From the NCBI GenBank assembly GCA_964640175.1, contig CAZXFW010000002.1, positions 186,001 through 250,000 on the forward strand: a stretch of 64,000 bases of DNA. Direction: 5' to 3'. The position numbers were made by a program, and so were the translations under genes. Positions 25,727 through 34,793 of the stretch are shown piece by piece. This DNA is from JACKDX01 sp964640175. GTDB taxonomy: Bacteria > Myxococcota_A > Polyangia > Polyangiales > GCA-016699535. Position 1 is the first letter of the stretch. Each line of letters starts with the position of its first letter. Under the pieces are notes generated by a model. The model made no database searches. It was not told where the DNA came from and saw only the letters and a list, made by a program, of their open reading frames with translations.

Positions 25727-26287
25727 CTAAAGCACAATGGCACCCTGGCGCAGCACCACTGGCACCGCACCACTGACATCCACGACCGTGGAAGGCTGGC
25801 TGGAGGCGCTGTCTCCTTCTACTACGGCGTCCACTGCAGAACGCACGGCAGGATCAAGCGTTTTTGTTGCGCCCACCGCCGAATGGCCACTTAGATTGGC
25901 ACTGGTTGCCGTCAATGGCCCACCAAACGCATTGACCACATCCAACGCGGGACTCGCGCCTGGGATACGTATGCCCACTTTGCCATCTTTGACCAGTGCA
26001 GGGTGGATCACCTCACGCGTCCGGACCACCAACGTGAGTGGCCCAGGCCAGTACCGCTCGGCTAGCGCAAGAGCTTGGGCAGTGAACGGTTGAATCCAAC
26101 GTTCGACCGATGCCAGATCTGGAATCAATAACGCGATCGGCTCATTAGGGCCTCGCCCCTTAATCGCGATCACACGGTCCACGGCTTTATGCTGCCGTGC
26201 ATCTGCCAACAACCCCACTAACGTCTCCGTCGGACAGGCAATCACACCACCGTTGTTTAGAACGGCTATGTAGTCCATTAAACTCAC
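25727..26287 (-). CDS. tsaC: L-threonylcarbamoyladenylate synthase, YrdC/Sua5 type
   Basis: The enzyme makes threonylcarbamoyl-AMP from threonine, bicarbonate and ATP, for the t6A modification of tRNAs reading ANN codons. The 186-residue YrdC-domain protein shows GGVIACPTETLVGL (family PTETxYGL, Tyr replaced by Val), AIKGRGPNEPIALLI (the KxR..PI site), YWPGPLTLV, VGIRIPG and LTATSANLSG. No Sua5 C-terminal domain is present. The GTG start overlaps the purD stop (GTGA, 4 nt); an ATG three codons later is an alternative. Linkage to purD suggests co-transcription with purine genes. Confidence 0.88.
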   Translation of the reverse strand: MSLMDYIAVLNNGGVIACPTETLVGLLADARQHKAVDRVIAIKGRGPNEPIALLIPDLASVERWIQPFTAQALALAERYWPGPLTLVVRTREVIHPALVKDGKVGIRIPGASPALDVVNAFGGPLTATSANLSGHSAVGATKTLDPAVRSAVDAVVEGDSASSQPSTVVDVSGAVPVVLRQGAIVL

Positions 26288-27576
26288 AACGGGCCTAATA
26301 CGCCTGCGCCAATATCACGACGAAACTGTGCCCCTTCAAACTGGAGTTCCGATGCTGCACGATAGGCCCGATCTGCAGCGCTTTCCATGGTCTCGCCCAC
26401 TGCGGTGACCGTCAGCACACGCCCTCCTGCTGTGACGATACGCCCATGCTCTTTGCGTGTGCCCGCATGAAACACCTGCACACCCGGCACCTTGCATGCG
26501 TCCTCAAAACCAGTGATGGGTAGCCCTTGAGGTCCTGCGCCAGGGTATCCGCCCGAAGCCAGCACCACACACAATGCAGCCGGAGCTTCCCATTGAGGCA
26601 CTTCATGCGCCAAGCTTCCGCACGCAGCCTTCTCCAACAAAGACAACAGATCACCTTGATACCGTGCTAAAAGCACCTCAGTTTCTGGGTCACCCAAACG
26701 CACGTTGTACTCCAACACCATGGGCTTACCCTCCACAATCATAAGCCCCACAAACAGCGCCCCCCGAAACGGTTGGCCTTCCGCTTTCATCCCCTTTAAG
26801 GTGGGCTCCACCACATGGGTGCGAATCGTTTCTTCCATGGCCAACGTCACCACCGGAGTGGGGGAATACGCGCCCATGCCCCCGGTGTTCGGACCGCGAT
26901 CACCCTCCAACAAACGTTTGTGATCCTGTGCAGCGGCCAAAGGAACTGCGCACTCGCCATCAGAAATTACATGGTAGCTGACTTCCGGCCCGCACAACCG
27001 TTCTTCAATCACAATTGCGTTCCCAGCCTCACCAAACGCGCGTGCTTCCATGATGTAATGTACCGCTTCCTCGGCTTCTTGCTGGTTACTGGCCACCACA
27101 ACTCCTTTGCCCGCCGCAAGGCCATCCGCTTTAATCACCAAAGGTCGGCGTTCTGCACGCACGTACCGAAGTGCTTCAGACGCATCTTCAAACACCTCAA
27201 ACGACGCCGTGGGAATCTTCCAGCGTTGCATAAACTGCTTAGCAAACACTTTGGAGCCCTCCAGCCTGGCTGCAGCTTTGCTTGGGCCAAACGCTGTCAC
27301 CCCCACATCGCCAAGCGCATCAACCACCCCCTGGACCAACGGGGCTTCAGGCCCTACCACGACAAAATCGACTGATAGCTCGCGCACACACGCTTTAACC
27401 GCGTCGATGTCCAGAATATCCAGAGGAACCGAGGTGGCTATTGCTTCGGTGCCTGCGTTTCCGGGAGCACACCAAAGCTTGCCAACATGCGGCGACGTTG
27501 AAAGACGCCAACAAAGCGCATGCTCTCTTGCGCCCGCACCCAACACCATGACCCGTCGTTGATCCGCCATGCGCAT
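26284..27576 (-). CDS. purD: Phosphoribosylamine-glycine ligase
   Basis: PurD joins glycine to phosphoribosylamine with ATP, the second step of purine synthesis. The 430-residue ATP-grasp protein has the N-terminal VMVLGAGAREHAL, the FVVVGPEAPL block, VIKADGLAAGKGVVVA, the PNTGGMGAYSP signature and VLEYNVRLGDPETE. Length is normal. Its ATG shares one base with the purH stop (TAATG), and its own stop overlaps the tsaC start, so purH-purD-tsaC is a tightly coupled operon. Confidence 0.97.
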   Translation of the reverse strand: MRMADQRRVMVLGAGAREHALCWRLSTSPHVGKLWCAPGNAGTEAIATSVPLDILDIDAVKACVRELSVDFVVVGPEAPLVQGVVDALGDVGVTAFGPSKAAARLEGSKVFAKQFMQRWKIPTASFEVFEDASEALRYVRAERRPLVIKADGLAAGKGVVVASNQQEAEEAVHYIMEARAFGEAGNAIVIEERLCGPEVSYHVISDGECAVPLAAAQDHKRLLEGDRGPNTGGMGAYSPTPVVTLAMEETIRTHVVEPTLKGMKAEGQPFRGALFVGLMIVEGKPMVLEYNVRLGDPETEVLLARYQGDLLSLLEKAACGSLAHEVPQWEAPAALCVVLASGGYPGAGPQGLPITGFEDACKVPGVQVFHAGTRKEHGRIVTAGGRVLTVTAVGETMESAADRAYRAASELQFEGAQFRRDIGAGVLGPL

Positions 27577-29147
27577 TAATGCCTAAAGTGCCGCACGCCT
27601 GTCAGTAGCATCGCCATGCCGGCACGGTTCGCTGCATCGATAACGTCGGCGTCTTTTTTAGAACCACCGGGCTGAACCACCGCTGTGATGCCCGCCTCAG
27701 CCGCACGCTCGACACCATCAGGAAACGGAAAAAACGCATCCGAAGCCATCACGCTGCCTTGAGCCTCAGGGCCAGCTTTTTCGACAGCCAGCTGCACGCT
27801 GACCACACGTGACATCTGACCTGCGCCCACCCCTACGGTGCGCAGTACAGGGCTGTCCTTAGCCAGCACAATCGCATTGGACTTAACGTGCTTACACACT
27901 TTCCATGCAAAATCGAGCGCTGCAAGTTCCTGCGCTGTCGGAGGCCGCTTACTCACCACCTTCGCGTCTGCCACCTCGTTCGCTGCCGTGGCATCCCGAT
28001 CCTGAACCACAAAACCACCACTAACCCGCTTGACCTGCATCGCCTGATGACCCGCATCAAGCCACTGCCCCGTCGCTAACAAACGAAGACTGCTTTTCGT
28101 GCGTAGCAACGCCAGCGCTTCAGCGCTAAATGCCGGAGCAATGATGCACTCAAGAAATGTCTCCTTTAAAAGTTCGGCTGTAGCCAGATCGACAGAACGA
28201 TTCAACGCGACAATGCCACCGAACGCGCTTACCTCGTCTGCTTGACGCGCACGTAAATACGCATCTGCCAGCCGAGATGCCTGCGCCACCCCACATGGAT
28301 TGGTATGTTTGACGATCACCGCAGCAGGTTCACTAAACTCACGCACCGCATCGAGCGCCGCATCGACATCCACCAGATTATTAAAAGACAGCTCCTTGGC
28401 CCCTTGGCCCAAAGACTCCGACTGAGCAAGGCTGCCCAAAGGAGCTTCCCGCTCCAGATAAAACGCACCGGATTGATGGGGATTTTCGCCATAGCGTAAG
28501 CCGTACGCCTTGGTAAGCGTCAGCGTGAGCGTCTCCTGAAACCCATCCTCGGAACGTGTGCCTTGAAGCTTGCTGGCGAAATATTCCGCTATCTCTTTGT
28601 CATAGCGGGCCGTGTGCGCAAACGCCTTGGCAGCCAACTCTTCACGCAACGCAAGCGTTGTGCCCCCTTCCTTACGCAAGGCCGCCAACACGGGCTGGTA
28701 GTCTTCAGGGTTCACCAACACCGTGACCCGAGGGTAGCTCTTAGCCGCGCTCCGCAGCATGGAAGGCCCGCCAATATCGATGTTTTCGAGGATCTCCTCA
28801 TGAGGCGCCTTGCGAGCCACCGTCCGGGCAAATGGGTATAAATTTACAACAACAAGATCAATAGGTTTCCCGCCAATACTAGAAAGTTGTTCAAGATCAT
28901 CAGCGCGCTCACGCATCAGTATTCCTCCATGAACACGCGGATGCAGTGTCTTGACCCGTCCTTCCATAATCTCTGGCGAACCGGTGTACTCTGCCACGTC
29001 AACAACACGCAGCCCGGCCTTACGCAATGCCTCGGCAGTCCCCCCGGTGGACAGAATTTCGATATCCAACGACACCAGCCCCTGGGCCAGCTCCACCAAC
29101 CCCTGTTTATCGGATACTGAAATTAACGCCCGACGTATGTGATGCAT
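27576..29147 (-). CDS. purH: Bifunctional AICAR formyltransferase / IMP cyclohydrolase
   Basis: PurH performs the last two steps of IMP synthesis. The N-terminal cyclohydrolase part starts RRALISVSDKQGLVELAQGL and contains LSTGGTAEALRKAG and GRVKTLHPRVHGG. The transformylase part contains LRYGENPHQSGAFY, VKHTNPCGVA, AFGGIVALNRSVD and the C-terminal MASDAFFPFPDGV and QPGGSKKDADVI. I chose ATG 29147 (MHHIRRALIS) because GGAGG and AAGGGG precede it; an in-frame start 21 codons upstream would overlap a likely promoter and adds a non-conserved stretch. The product has 523 residues, the family norm. First gene of the purH-purD-tsaC run. Confidence 0.96.
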   Translation of the reverse strand: MHHIRRALISVSDKQGLVELAQGLVSLDIEILSTGGTAEALRKAGLRVVDVAEYTGSPEIMEGRVKTLHPRVHGGILMRERADDLEQLSSIGGKPIDLVVVNLYPFARTVARKAPHEEILENIDIGGPSMLRSAAKSYPRVTVLVNPEDYQPVLAALRKEGGTTLALREELAAKAFAHTARYDKEIAEYFASKLQGTRSEDGFQETLTLTLTKAYGLRYGENPHQSGAFYLEREAPLGSLAQSESLGQGAKELSFNNLVDVDAALDAVREFSEPAAVIVKHTNPCGVAQASRLADAYLRARQADEVSAFGGIVALNRSVDLATAELLKETFLECIIAPAFSAEALALLRTKSSLRLLATGQWLDAGHQAMQVKRVSGGFVVQDRDATAANEVADAKVVSKRPPTAQELAALDFAWKVCKHVKSNAIVLAKDSPVLRTVGVGAGQMSRVVSVQLAVEKAGPEAQGSVMASDAFFPFPDGVERAAEAGITAVVQPGGSKKDADVIDAANRAGMAMLLTGVRHFRH

Positions 29148-29181
29148 GCCTCCATCCCCTTGTAACTGACTTGCTGGCACG

Positions 29182-29210
29182 CTGATACTCCCTGAACTGT
29201 CACGGGTCAA
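29182..29210 (-). promoter_or_regulatory. Possible promoter of purH-purD-tsaC
   Basis: TTGACC (29205-29210) and TATCAG (29182-29187) are 17 nt apart on the minus strand, placing transcription start about 30 nt before the ATG at 29147. No purine riboswitch-like structure was recognised. The region 29148-29456 also serves the divergent lipoprotein gene and contains a short GGGGT/ACCCC hairpin near 29352; otherwise I see nothing in it. Confidence 0.4.
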
Positions 29211-29456
29211 CCAAGACCCAGACTGCCAAACGCCAAATTACTCTTCGGACGCAGCAAGCTCGCTGATTAGCGTACGCAAGAAGCATTCTAATTTGTCAGG
29301 CGTCTTCCCGGCACTAGAATGCGTTAAACACACTTAGCCCTCACGCTGGGGTCTTTACACCCCGTACGTAAGCACCCTCTCTTCAAAAATTGTTCAGCAA
29401 CTGTGGTAACTTGAGAAGCATTTGGCAAGCGTTGTTCTAGCATGTTTTTTGCATAA

Positions 29457-32168
29457 ATGCCGAGCATAACCATGCACGTGTGGGATACATGTTTACGTTG
29501 GCCTTCATTGGCTACAGTCATAGCAATCACGTCACTTTCGGGATGCACGCTTTTACCTGGCTTGGATGCTTCCGGAGATAGCGAAGGTCAAGGTGCGATT
29601 ACACATGCATGCTACTATCCGCGCGACTGTGCTGCGGATGGTACGGAGACATGTGTGCTTACCCAATCTGGCAACCGTTGCATGTCTCTCACCGAGGCAA
29701 CGTATGAAGTAGAGCCCGTGGCAACTTCATTAGAACGTTTTATTCAAACCACCGATCACGATTCAGAAACACTCGACCGTCTTGCAAACGACCTGCCCGA
29801 AGCCCCTAGCGACATCTCCCTTCAAAGCTACCGACATATCGCTGAGAATATGCTCAAGCCTTTGGTGCTTCGCGATCGCGTAGGACTCCAAGAAGTTCAA
29901 GCGTTCATTGACAGGGGTAGTGCCCAACCCGATGCCGCCCCATCCCCAGGCTACAAATACGAAGCTTATCGCGCGCTTTACGCGGCCAAATACAATCAAA
30001 ACAAAAAACTCAAAGCCGCTCTCGGGCGTCTCTTTAACTTCATGCCGGATAAACCATTGTTCACACGGCATGACGATGGCACCGCTGGTGTCAGCATGTT
30101 GGAAGACTGTGGCTTGACCCTGAAGAGCCATCCGTTTTCTGGCACAACCCATGCCAGCGACAGCAACGTCCATGCATGCCTTGAAGCCCTTGATCGTTTG
30201 AGCGTGCTCATGAAAGACGCCATGGCGCTTTCAGAGTATCCTTTATGGCCCACTAATTTCAAAGAACGCCTGGATCAGGAACGTATGCTAGTGCGCTACG
30301 CCCTAGCCACCGGAATTAATCCCAAAGGCGCAGAGGGCATCAACCGAATGCATACGTTGCGCCATCGCATCGATTCATTGTTTGCTTCCGTCCAGGCAGA
30401 CTATGTACTTTTGATACAACTGCTTGATGAGGCACTCCGCGGATTTGGCATCGTAGAAATGCCTATCAGCATCACTCCGATTCACCCTGACACCCCACCG
30501 GAATCCTACGAAGTCAACGACGCCTTTACATTCACTCTTGGACAATGGGCCAGTGGTGAATGGTACGCCATTCGCCAAGCACAGCAAAACATGCCTGCCG
30601 ACGAAGATATCCCGCTCGAACCTTGGCAACGGTACTTTGAAGGAGCGTTCAAGCAAGCGGTGGCGCAGTCCATGGCCATCAACGAATTCTTGTATCAAAA
30701 GCTTCATTTTCAAGGCGGTTATAGCGATGCCGACACATGGAAGCTCACTCCTTTCATCGAAGCCACGGGCATACTTCACATGCCCGAGTACGCAGCCTTT
30801 TCTGGCATTCACCAACAGTTGCTCTTGCAAATCCAAAACGAACTCGACGTAGCCCAACGACAGATGTGGTCTGACTTAGGATTATGCGCCCTTGGCATTG
30901 TGGGAGGTGCAGCTGCGGGGTTTGCCCTGGGCGCACCCATGGCAGGCGCCAAAGTAGGAGGCGCTGTGCTGTGTTCCATCAGCGCTTACCACGGCATTCA
31001 AGAGGCACAAGCACTTGCACAGGTGCTTGGCAACCTTCAAACATTGGCATTTTTCGGCATGAAAAGCGCCTATGCTTCTATCCTTACCTTGGATGACATC
31101 ACAAACCGTTTCAAATGGTCAGTGTTCTTTGTCGGCCTTGACGTGATGGGTGCCAGCATTGATGTCACGGACATCAGCCGAGGCGTGCCTGAACTGCTAG
31201 ATGCCCTCGAACACACGGCTCCTAAAGCCGTGTCACGGTTAGCCCAAGCGTGGGAGCAAAGCTATGCTCGGCATTTGCTCCATGGTGGGCCTTTGCAGAT
31301 GGCACCTATGGCGAGTGAGCTTACCGAACACGGAGCGGAGCTCATCCGATTATCCAGCAACGGGGCCAATGCCACTGTCATGATTCGGGATCCTGGACTA
31401 CGTGGGGACATTCGCGAATTTATTAAAGAATGGGCTCGATCGGAGACCCCAGATTATTGGGATCAGATTCCTTTGTCGGCAGGCCACCTCTATCGTGACA
31501 TTTGGAAAGCCAGCGATGACCTGTCTGCGATGCAATTAAGAAAAATTATGATCCAAGCACGCTATGAGCTGGGAGATTACAAATTCTTGATGACTCAATC
31601 AGGCTTCTATAGCTTTCCGGAAGCTTTTGGCGCCGCCAACGACATTTTACATCAACATCAACTGCCGAACGTATTAGACACCTTTACGCAAGACCTTGCG
31701 AATGGTGTTTCCAGGGAAGATCTATATCTCAGGCGTGTCTTTCGTGACGGCTCAGGGACCCCCATTTTTCTCCATAACTATTATCCCAATCACTATGTGG
31801 GGCTCTACGTCGACCCCGTCATTCCGACCGCAGGTTGGACCGCGTTGGCTGATGTCACCAATGAGCTGCGTGCCTTGGCGCGCACGAACCCACACCCCAG
31901 CGAAGCTGTGATGGACCTGCTTGCAGAGTATGCCTATGTTGCCTCTGGTCTTTTACCCTTTCCACGCATCAACTGGGGACTCTTTTACCAAGTGATGCTT
32001 CAGGCTTATCAGATCTTTGGGTTGAACCCACGCTACTCCACCGGGCTCGATCATTTCATGTGGGCAGCGCCCACCCTGGATGCTGCCAAACGCATCTTTA
32101 GAGTATGGCATTCAGGGGTGATGGATCGCAGCATCTATCTCGAAGCCCGGCGTTTCTTTCGGTATTAG
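29457..32168 (+). CDS. Large lipoprotein with internal glycine-rich hydrophobic segment, unknown function
   Basis: The 903-residue protein begins with a signal ending ITSLSGC, a good lipobox (Cys31 from ATG 29457; an ATG five codons later is also usable). A four-cysteine patch follows (ACYYPRDCAADGTETCVLT...NRC), probably a small disulfide-bonded module. Residues about 70-470 are mostly helical. At about 477-511 there is a Gly/Ala-rich hydrophobic stretch (LGIVGGAAAGFALGAPMAG and on) with glycine-zipper spacing that could insert into a membrane. The last 390 residues are soluble, with many aromatic residues (PNHYVGLYVDPVIPTAG). No family or catalytic motif is recognised. Confidence 0.75.
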   Translation: MPSITMHVWDTCLRWPSLATVIAITSLSGCTLLPGLDASGDSEGQGAITHACYYPRDCAADGTETCVLTQSGNRCMSLTEATYEVEPVATSLERFIQTTDHDSETLDRLANDLPEAPSDISLQSYRHIAENMLKPLVLRDRVGLQEVQAFIDRGSAQPDAAPSPGYKYEAYRALYAAKYNQNKKLKAALGRLFNFMPDKPLFTRHDDGTAGVSMLEDCGLTLKSHPFSGTTHASDSNVHACLEALDRLSVLMKDAMALSEYPLWPTNFKERLDQERMLVRYALATGINPKGAEGINRMHTLRHRIDSLFASVQADYVLLIQLLDEALRGFGIVEMPISITPIHPDTPPESYEVNDAFTFTLGQWASGEWYAIRQAQQNMPADEDIPLEPWQRYFEGAFKQAVAQSMAINEFLYQKLHFQGGYSDADTWKLTPFIEATGILHMPEYAAFSGIHQQLLLQIQNELDVAQRQMWSDLGLCALGIVGGAAAGFALGAPMAGAKVGGAVLCSISAYHGIQEAQALAQVLGNLQTLAFFGMKSAYASILTLDDITNRFKWSVFFVGLDVMGASIDVTDISRGVPELLDALEHTAPKAVSRLAQAWEQSYARHLLHGGPLQMAPMASELTEHGAELIRLSSNGANATVMIRDPGLRGDIREFIKEWARSETPDYWDQIPLSAGHLYRDIWKASDDLSAMQLRKIMIQARYELGDYKFLMTQSGFYSFPEAFGAANDILHQHQLPNVLDTFTQDLANGVSREDLYLRRVFRDGSGTPIFLHNYYPNHYVGLYVDPVIPTAGWTALADVTNELRALARTNPHPSEAVMDLLAEYAYVASGLLPFPRINWGLFYQVMLQAYQIFGLNPRYSTGLDHFMWAAPTLDAAKRIFRVWHSGVMDRSIYLEARRFFRY

Positions 32169-32292
32169 CTTAGTTAGCGCCCGTTGGCACTACCCTCTCG
32201 CAACGCGGCTCATCGGTAGCCGAGCTTGGTGACTCATCGAGCAGGTTTTTTTCTACGAAGTACGCCAAAGTGGTTGCACGACGGTAAGCTCC

Positions 32293-34029
32293 TCATAGTC
32301 CGAGCCGTTGTCGTGCAAGCTCAATAGCTCGGCGACAAATTTCTTCGTATTGTTCGGGAAATTGGCTGCCATCAAGAAGGCTCTCCAACCGTGTCAAGGC
32401 TTCATCGAGGGCCTGTGGTGATGTGGTTTGGGAGGTCAGCGTATCGACAAATTCCTGTGCCATGTTTTCAACAGCGGCTTCAACATTCCCACCATTTTCT
32501 GAAGCCTCGTAGGCTGCGGTAGCCACCGTCGCAGCACCTCGTATATGATCTAGAACATCCGCAAACGCTTCGGCCGTCTGACTGGCTTGCCGATTTTCTT
32601 CTTTGACCCAAACCTTGGCCTGCTCCATCCATGCGCGAAGCTCTTCAACCGACATCCCAAGCTGTTCTTCGAATTCAGCAAGTTCGTCATCGGTTAATGC
32701 AGAAACCTCATCAAGCCAGGGAAGCGCACCTTGGTCTAAGTGGTAAGCCATTTCACGATACTTGCGTTCTTGCTCGGAAAGTTGCGCTAAAACGCTATCG
32801 ATATCCGCGGCTATGTTAGCCGCGGGGAAGGCAGCGCCTGAGATATGGCCATACAATGCGTCACGCAGAGTTTGATCATCCAGCGTTTCTCCGGAAGGAA
32901 TCATGTGTCGCGGTAAAGGTTGACCAAAAATAAGGTCTCCTCGGTCAGAATGAAATGCAATCGGTGGCTGGTACACAGGCGTTATCGCAGGTGAATAGAT
33001 GAAGCTTAGGGGCGTTACCGTACGGGCATTGACACCTGCATAGACACTGACAAGCATGCGCCATAAGCGAACGTCGTCTGTGAGATACACCTGGGAAGAC
33101 GATGAAGCCGTTTTAGACGGGGAATCTGCTGTAAGCTTAGCAATCAGGGCATAGCCCGCAAGGACAACCCCTACGATCGCCACTCCACCACATAAGACTA
33201 TCCCTAGCGCATTCGAACACAGCCCTGCCGACGTTGACGGATTCATGAGGGTGCCAACGGCAAACACGTCCACTCCCGGCACAGCTGGGTGCGTATCGTC
33301 CCATTCGTACACGGCAAAGTCAGTCTGCCGAGCCCCCGTGCTATCTTGAAAGCACAATCCCGGCACGGCAGAGCGTTGAAACCCTTTTGACTGCCAATCC
33401 TCCCTACCTAAGGGTGCCACATCAAGACGCTGTTCCGAGATATTAAACTCCAGCGCTCCATGTTGGAAATGTTGCCGAAGGATGCCGCGTTGATTGTACA
33501 AGAAGGCGCCGCCGTAGGCCGGGCCAAGCAAAGACACCACAGTGGGATTGGCTTGCAGATAGGCAGCAAATCCATGTGCATATGTTACTCCACCAATCGT
33601 AGATTCGTTACCTACGGGCGTCGTGCGTTTTAGACAGGCCTGGCCACTCAGCTTCGCACATGCTGACTCCCCTATTGAAGCAACGGTGACTTGATTGGTT
33701 GAAGCAGTCCACTTCAATGCAAAATGTTCAAATGGCTGAAAATAGGTGTGTTCCTCGGAATCCATGACAGACGCGTTGTCGAGCGGATCACCAAAAATTT
33801 CTGTAAGGTTTTGGTTTTGAACAAAGTCTTCAAACGGACCACATAGCGTGAGCGCAGGGACGCCAAACGACGTGTTGCTGTCAAAGGTGAGTTTTTCAAC
33901 TCGATATCCCGGAAACAAAGCTTGGGCCTGCTCTAGACCGCCTTTGGATGCGGTTTCAGAAGCATTAAGAGAGCATGCCGCTACGATAAAGGCACACATG
34001 TAGGGAGATACCTGAATCCAAATACGCAT
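32293..34029 (-). CDS. Lipoprotein with central hydrophobic helix, unknown function
   Basis: From ATG 34029 the 578-residue product has a signal peptide ending IVAAC, a good lipobox; the in-frame upstream start at 34134 would bury the signal behind 35 residues. The N-terminal 250 residues look like a disulfide-containing globular part (LTLCGPFEDF, GESACAKLSGQACLKR). A Gly/Val-rich hydrophobic helix follows at about 268-295 (GIVLCGGVAIVGVVLAGYAL). The C-terminal 200 residues are acidic and helical (LTDDELAEFEEQLGMSVEEL, TRLESLLDGSQFPEQYEEI). No family is recognised. It is convergent with the 903-residue lipoprotein gene, 124 nt apart; that gap holds a short CGGCT/AGCCG hairpin and a run of seven T near 32246. 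Confidence 0.7.
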   Translation of the reverse strand: MRIWIQVSPYMCAFIVAACSLNASETASKGGLEQAQALFPGYRVEKLTFDSNTSFGVPALTLCGPFEDFVQNQNLTEIFGDPLDNASVMDSEEHTYFQPFEHFALKWTASTNQVTVASIGESACAKLSGQACLKRTTPVGNESTIGGVTYAHGFAAYLQANPTVVSLLGPAYGGAFLYNQRGILRQHFQHGALEFNISEQRLDVAPLGREDWQSKGFQRSAVPGLCFQDSTGARQTDFAVYEWDDTHPAVPGVDVFAVGTLMNPSTSAGLCSNALGIVLCGGVAIVGVVLAGYALIAKLTADSPSKTASSSSQVYLTDDVRLWRMLVSVYAGVNARTVTPLSFIYSPAITPVYQPPIAFHSDRGDLIFGQPLPRHMIPSGETLDDQTLRDALYGHISGAAFPAANIAADIDSVLAQLSEQERKYREMAYHLDQGALPWLDEVSALTDDELAEFEEQLGMSVEELRAWMEQAKVWVKEENRQASQTAEAFADVLDHIRGAATVATAAYEASENGGNVEAAVENMAQEFVDTLTSQTTSPQALDEALTRLESLLDGSQFPEQYEEICRRAIELARQRLGL

Positions 34030-34199
34030 GAAGCGGCATCCAAGCAAATTACATGCCAGCAAAATTTCTAATAATTTGAGTGGATTAGTAGGGTTAACTG
34101 TCTCCAGTTGGACGTATGCGTGGGGCAAATTCAACCTACCCTAGATACAGACGCACATCTTTCATGGCAGCTCCCATAGCAGCTTGGTAAACTGCCTGG

Positions 34200-34793
34200 A
34201 TGGCGCTTCGGGAAGCTCTTGTTGGATGGCTAGTGTGTGTAGGCTGTATCGTCGCATGCGGTAACAATGATCCGCCCAGTTCTCTAGAGGATGCAGGCAC
34301 AGATGGCACGCTCAGCGACGGCCCCCTCCAGGATACCTTTAATCCTGACAATACTCCCCTTGTGACGTTGGATGCGGCTGGGATTAGTGCCGCATGTGCC
34401 GAAGTCGCAACCATTGCAGATAATTCGTCAGACATTTTCACTGCGCAAAATCTCTGTGAAGTCATTGCTCTATCCCAGGGAGACATTGATTCTTCCTCAG
34501 AGTGCAATGTGTATGTCGCAGATTGCCGTGAAGAATTCGAAGTCATCGATCCGTTGATCGATGCCAAAAACCGCTGCTCCAAAGAAATCAAAGCCCTGGA
34601 CAGCGGTTGCCAGGCAGGCATCCACGACCTTACAGCGTGTATCCAAGCAACTGCGGATATGTTCCGCACGCTCATGGAAAGCACAGACTGTAATGACGTA
34701 GGCATTAATCCACCCCATGCCGCCGTTCCACTGGAATGCGGACCCATCTACGCATGTGACATGTTCAAGTTCCTGGAAGAGTACGAGCAGTAG
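34200..34793 (+). CDS. Cysteine-rich lipoprotein, unknown function
   Basis: The 197-residue product has a signal ending CIVACG (lipobox around Cys20), an acidic Asp/Thr-rich linker (SSLEDAGTDGTLSDGPLQD) and a helical domain with about ten cysteines, often in pairs (ECNVYVADCREEF, NRCSKEIKALDSGCQAG). This pattern fits a disulfide-linked periplasmic or surface domain. An overlapping minus-strand frame (34136-34747) was rejected because its translation is rich in Ser/Ala/Pro/Arg without signal or domain. The last 29 nt overlap the convergent FTR1 gene. Confidence 0.75.
   Translation: MALREALVGWLVCVGCIVACGNNDPPSSLEDAGTDGTLSDGPLQDTFNPDNTPLVTLDAAGISAACAEVATIADNSSDIFTAQNLCEVIALSQGDIDSSSECNVYVADCREEFEVIDPLIDAKNRCSKEIKALDSGCQAGIHDLTACIQATADMFRTLMESTDCNDVGINPPHAAVPLECGPIYACDMFKFLEEYEQ

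Noticed and set aside
29148..29456. Purine riboswitch before purH
   Set aside because: No three-way junction with the conserved loops could be drawn from the leader; only a simple promoter-like pair was seen.
32169..32292. Intrinsic terminator between the two large lipoprotein genes
   Set aside because: A CGGCT/AGCCG hairpin and seven T are present, but they are about 25 nt apart, too far for a normal terminator.
34136..34747. Open frame of 203 codons on the minus strand over the Cys-rich lipoprotein gene
   Set aside because: Its translation has no signal, domain or ribosome site and is rich in Ser, Ala, Pro and Arg; the plus-strand frame has a lipobox and paired cysteines.
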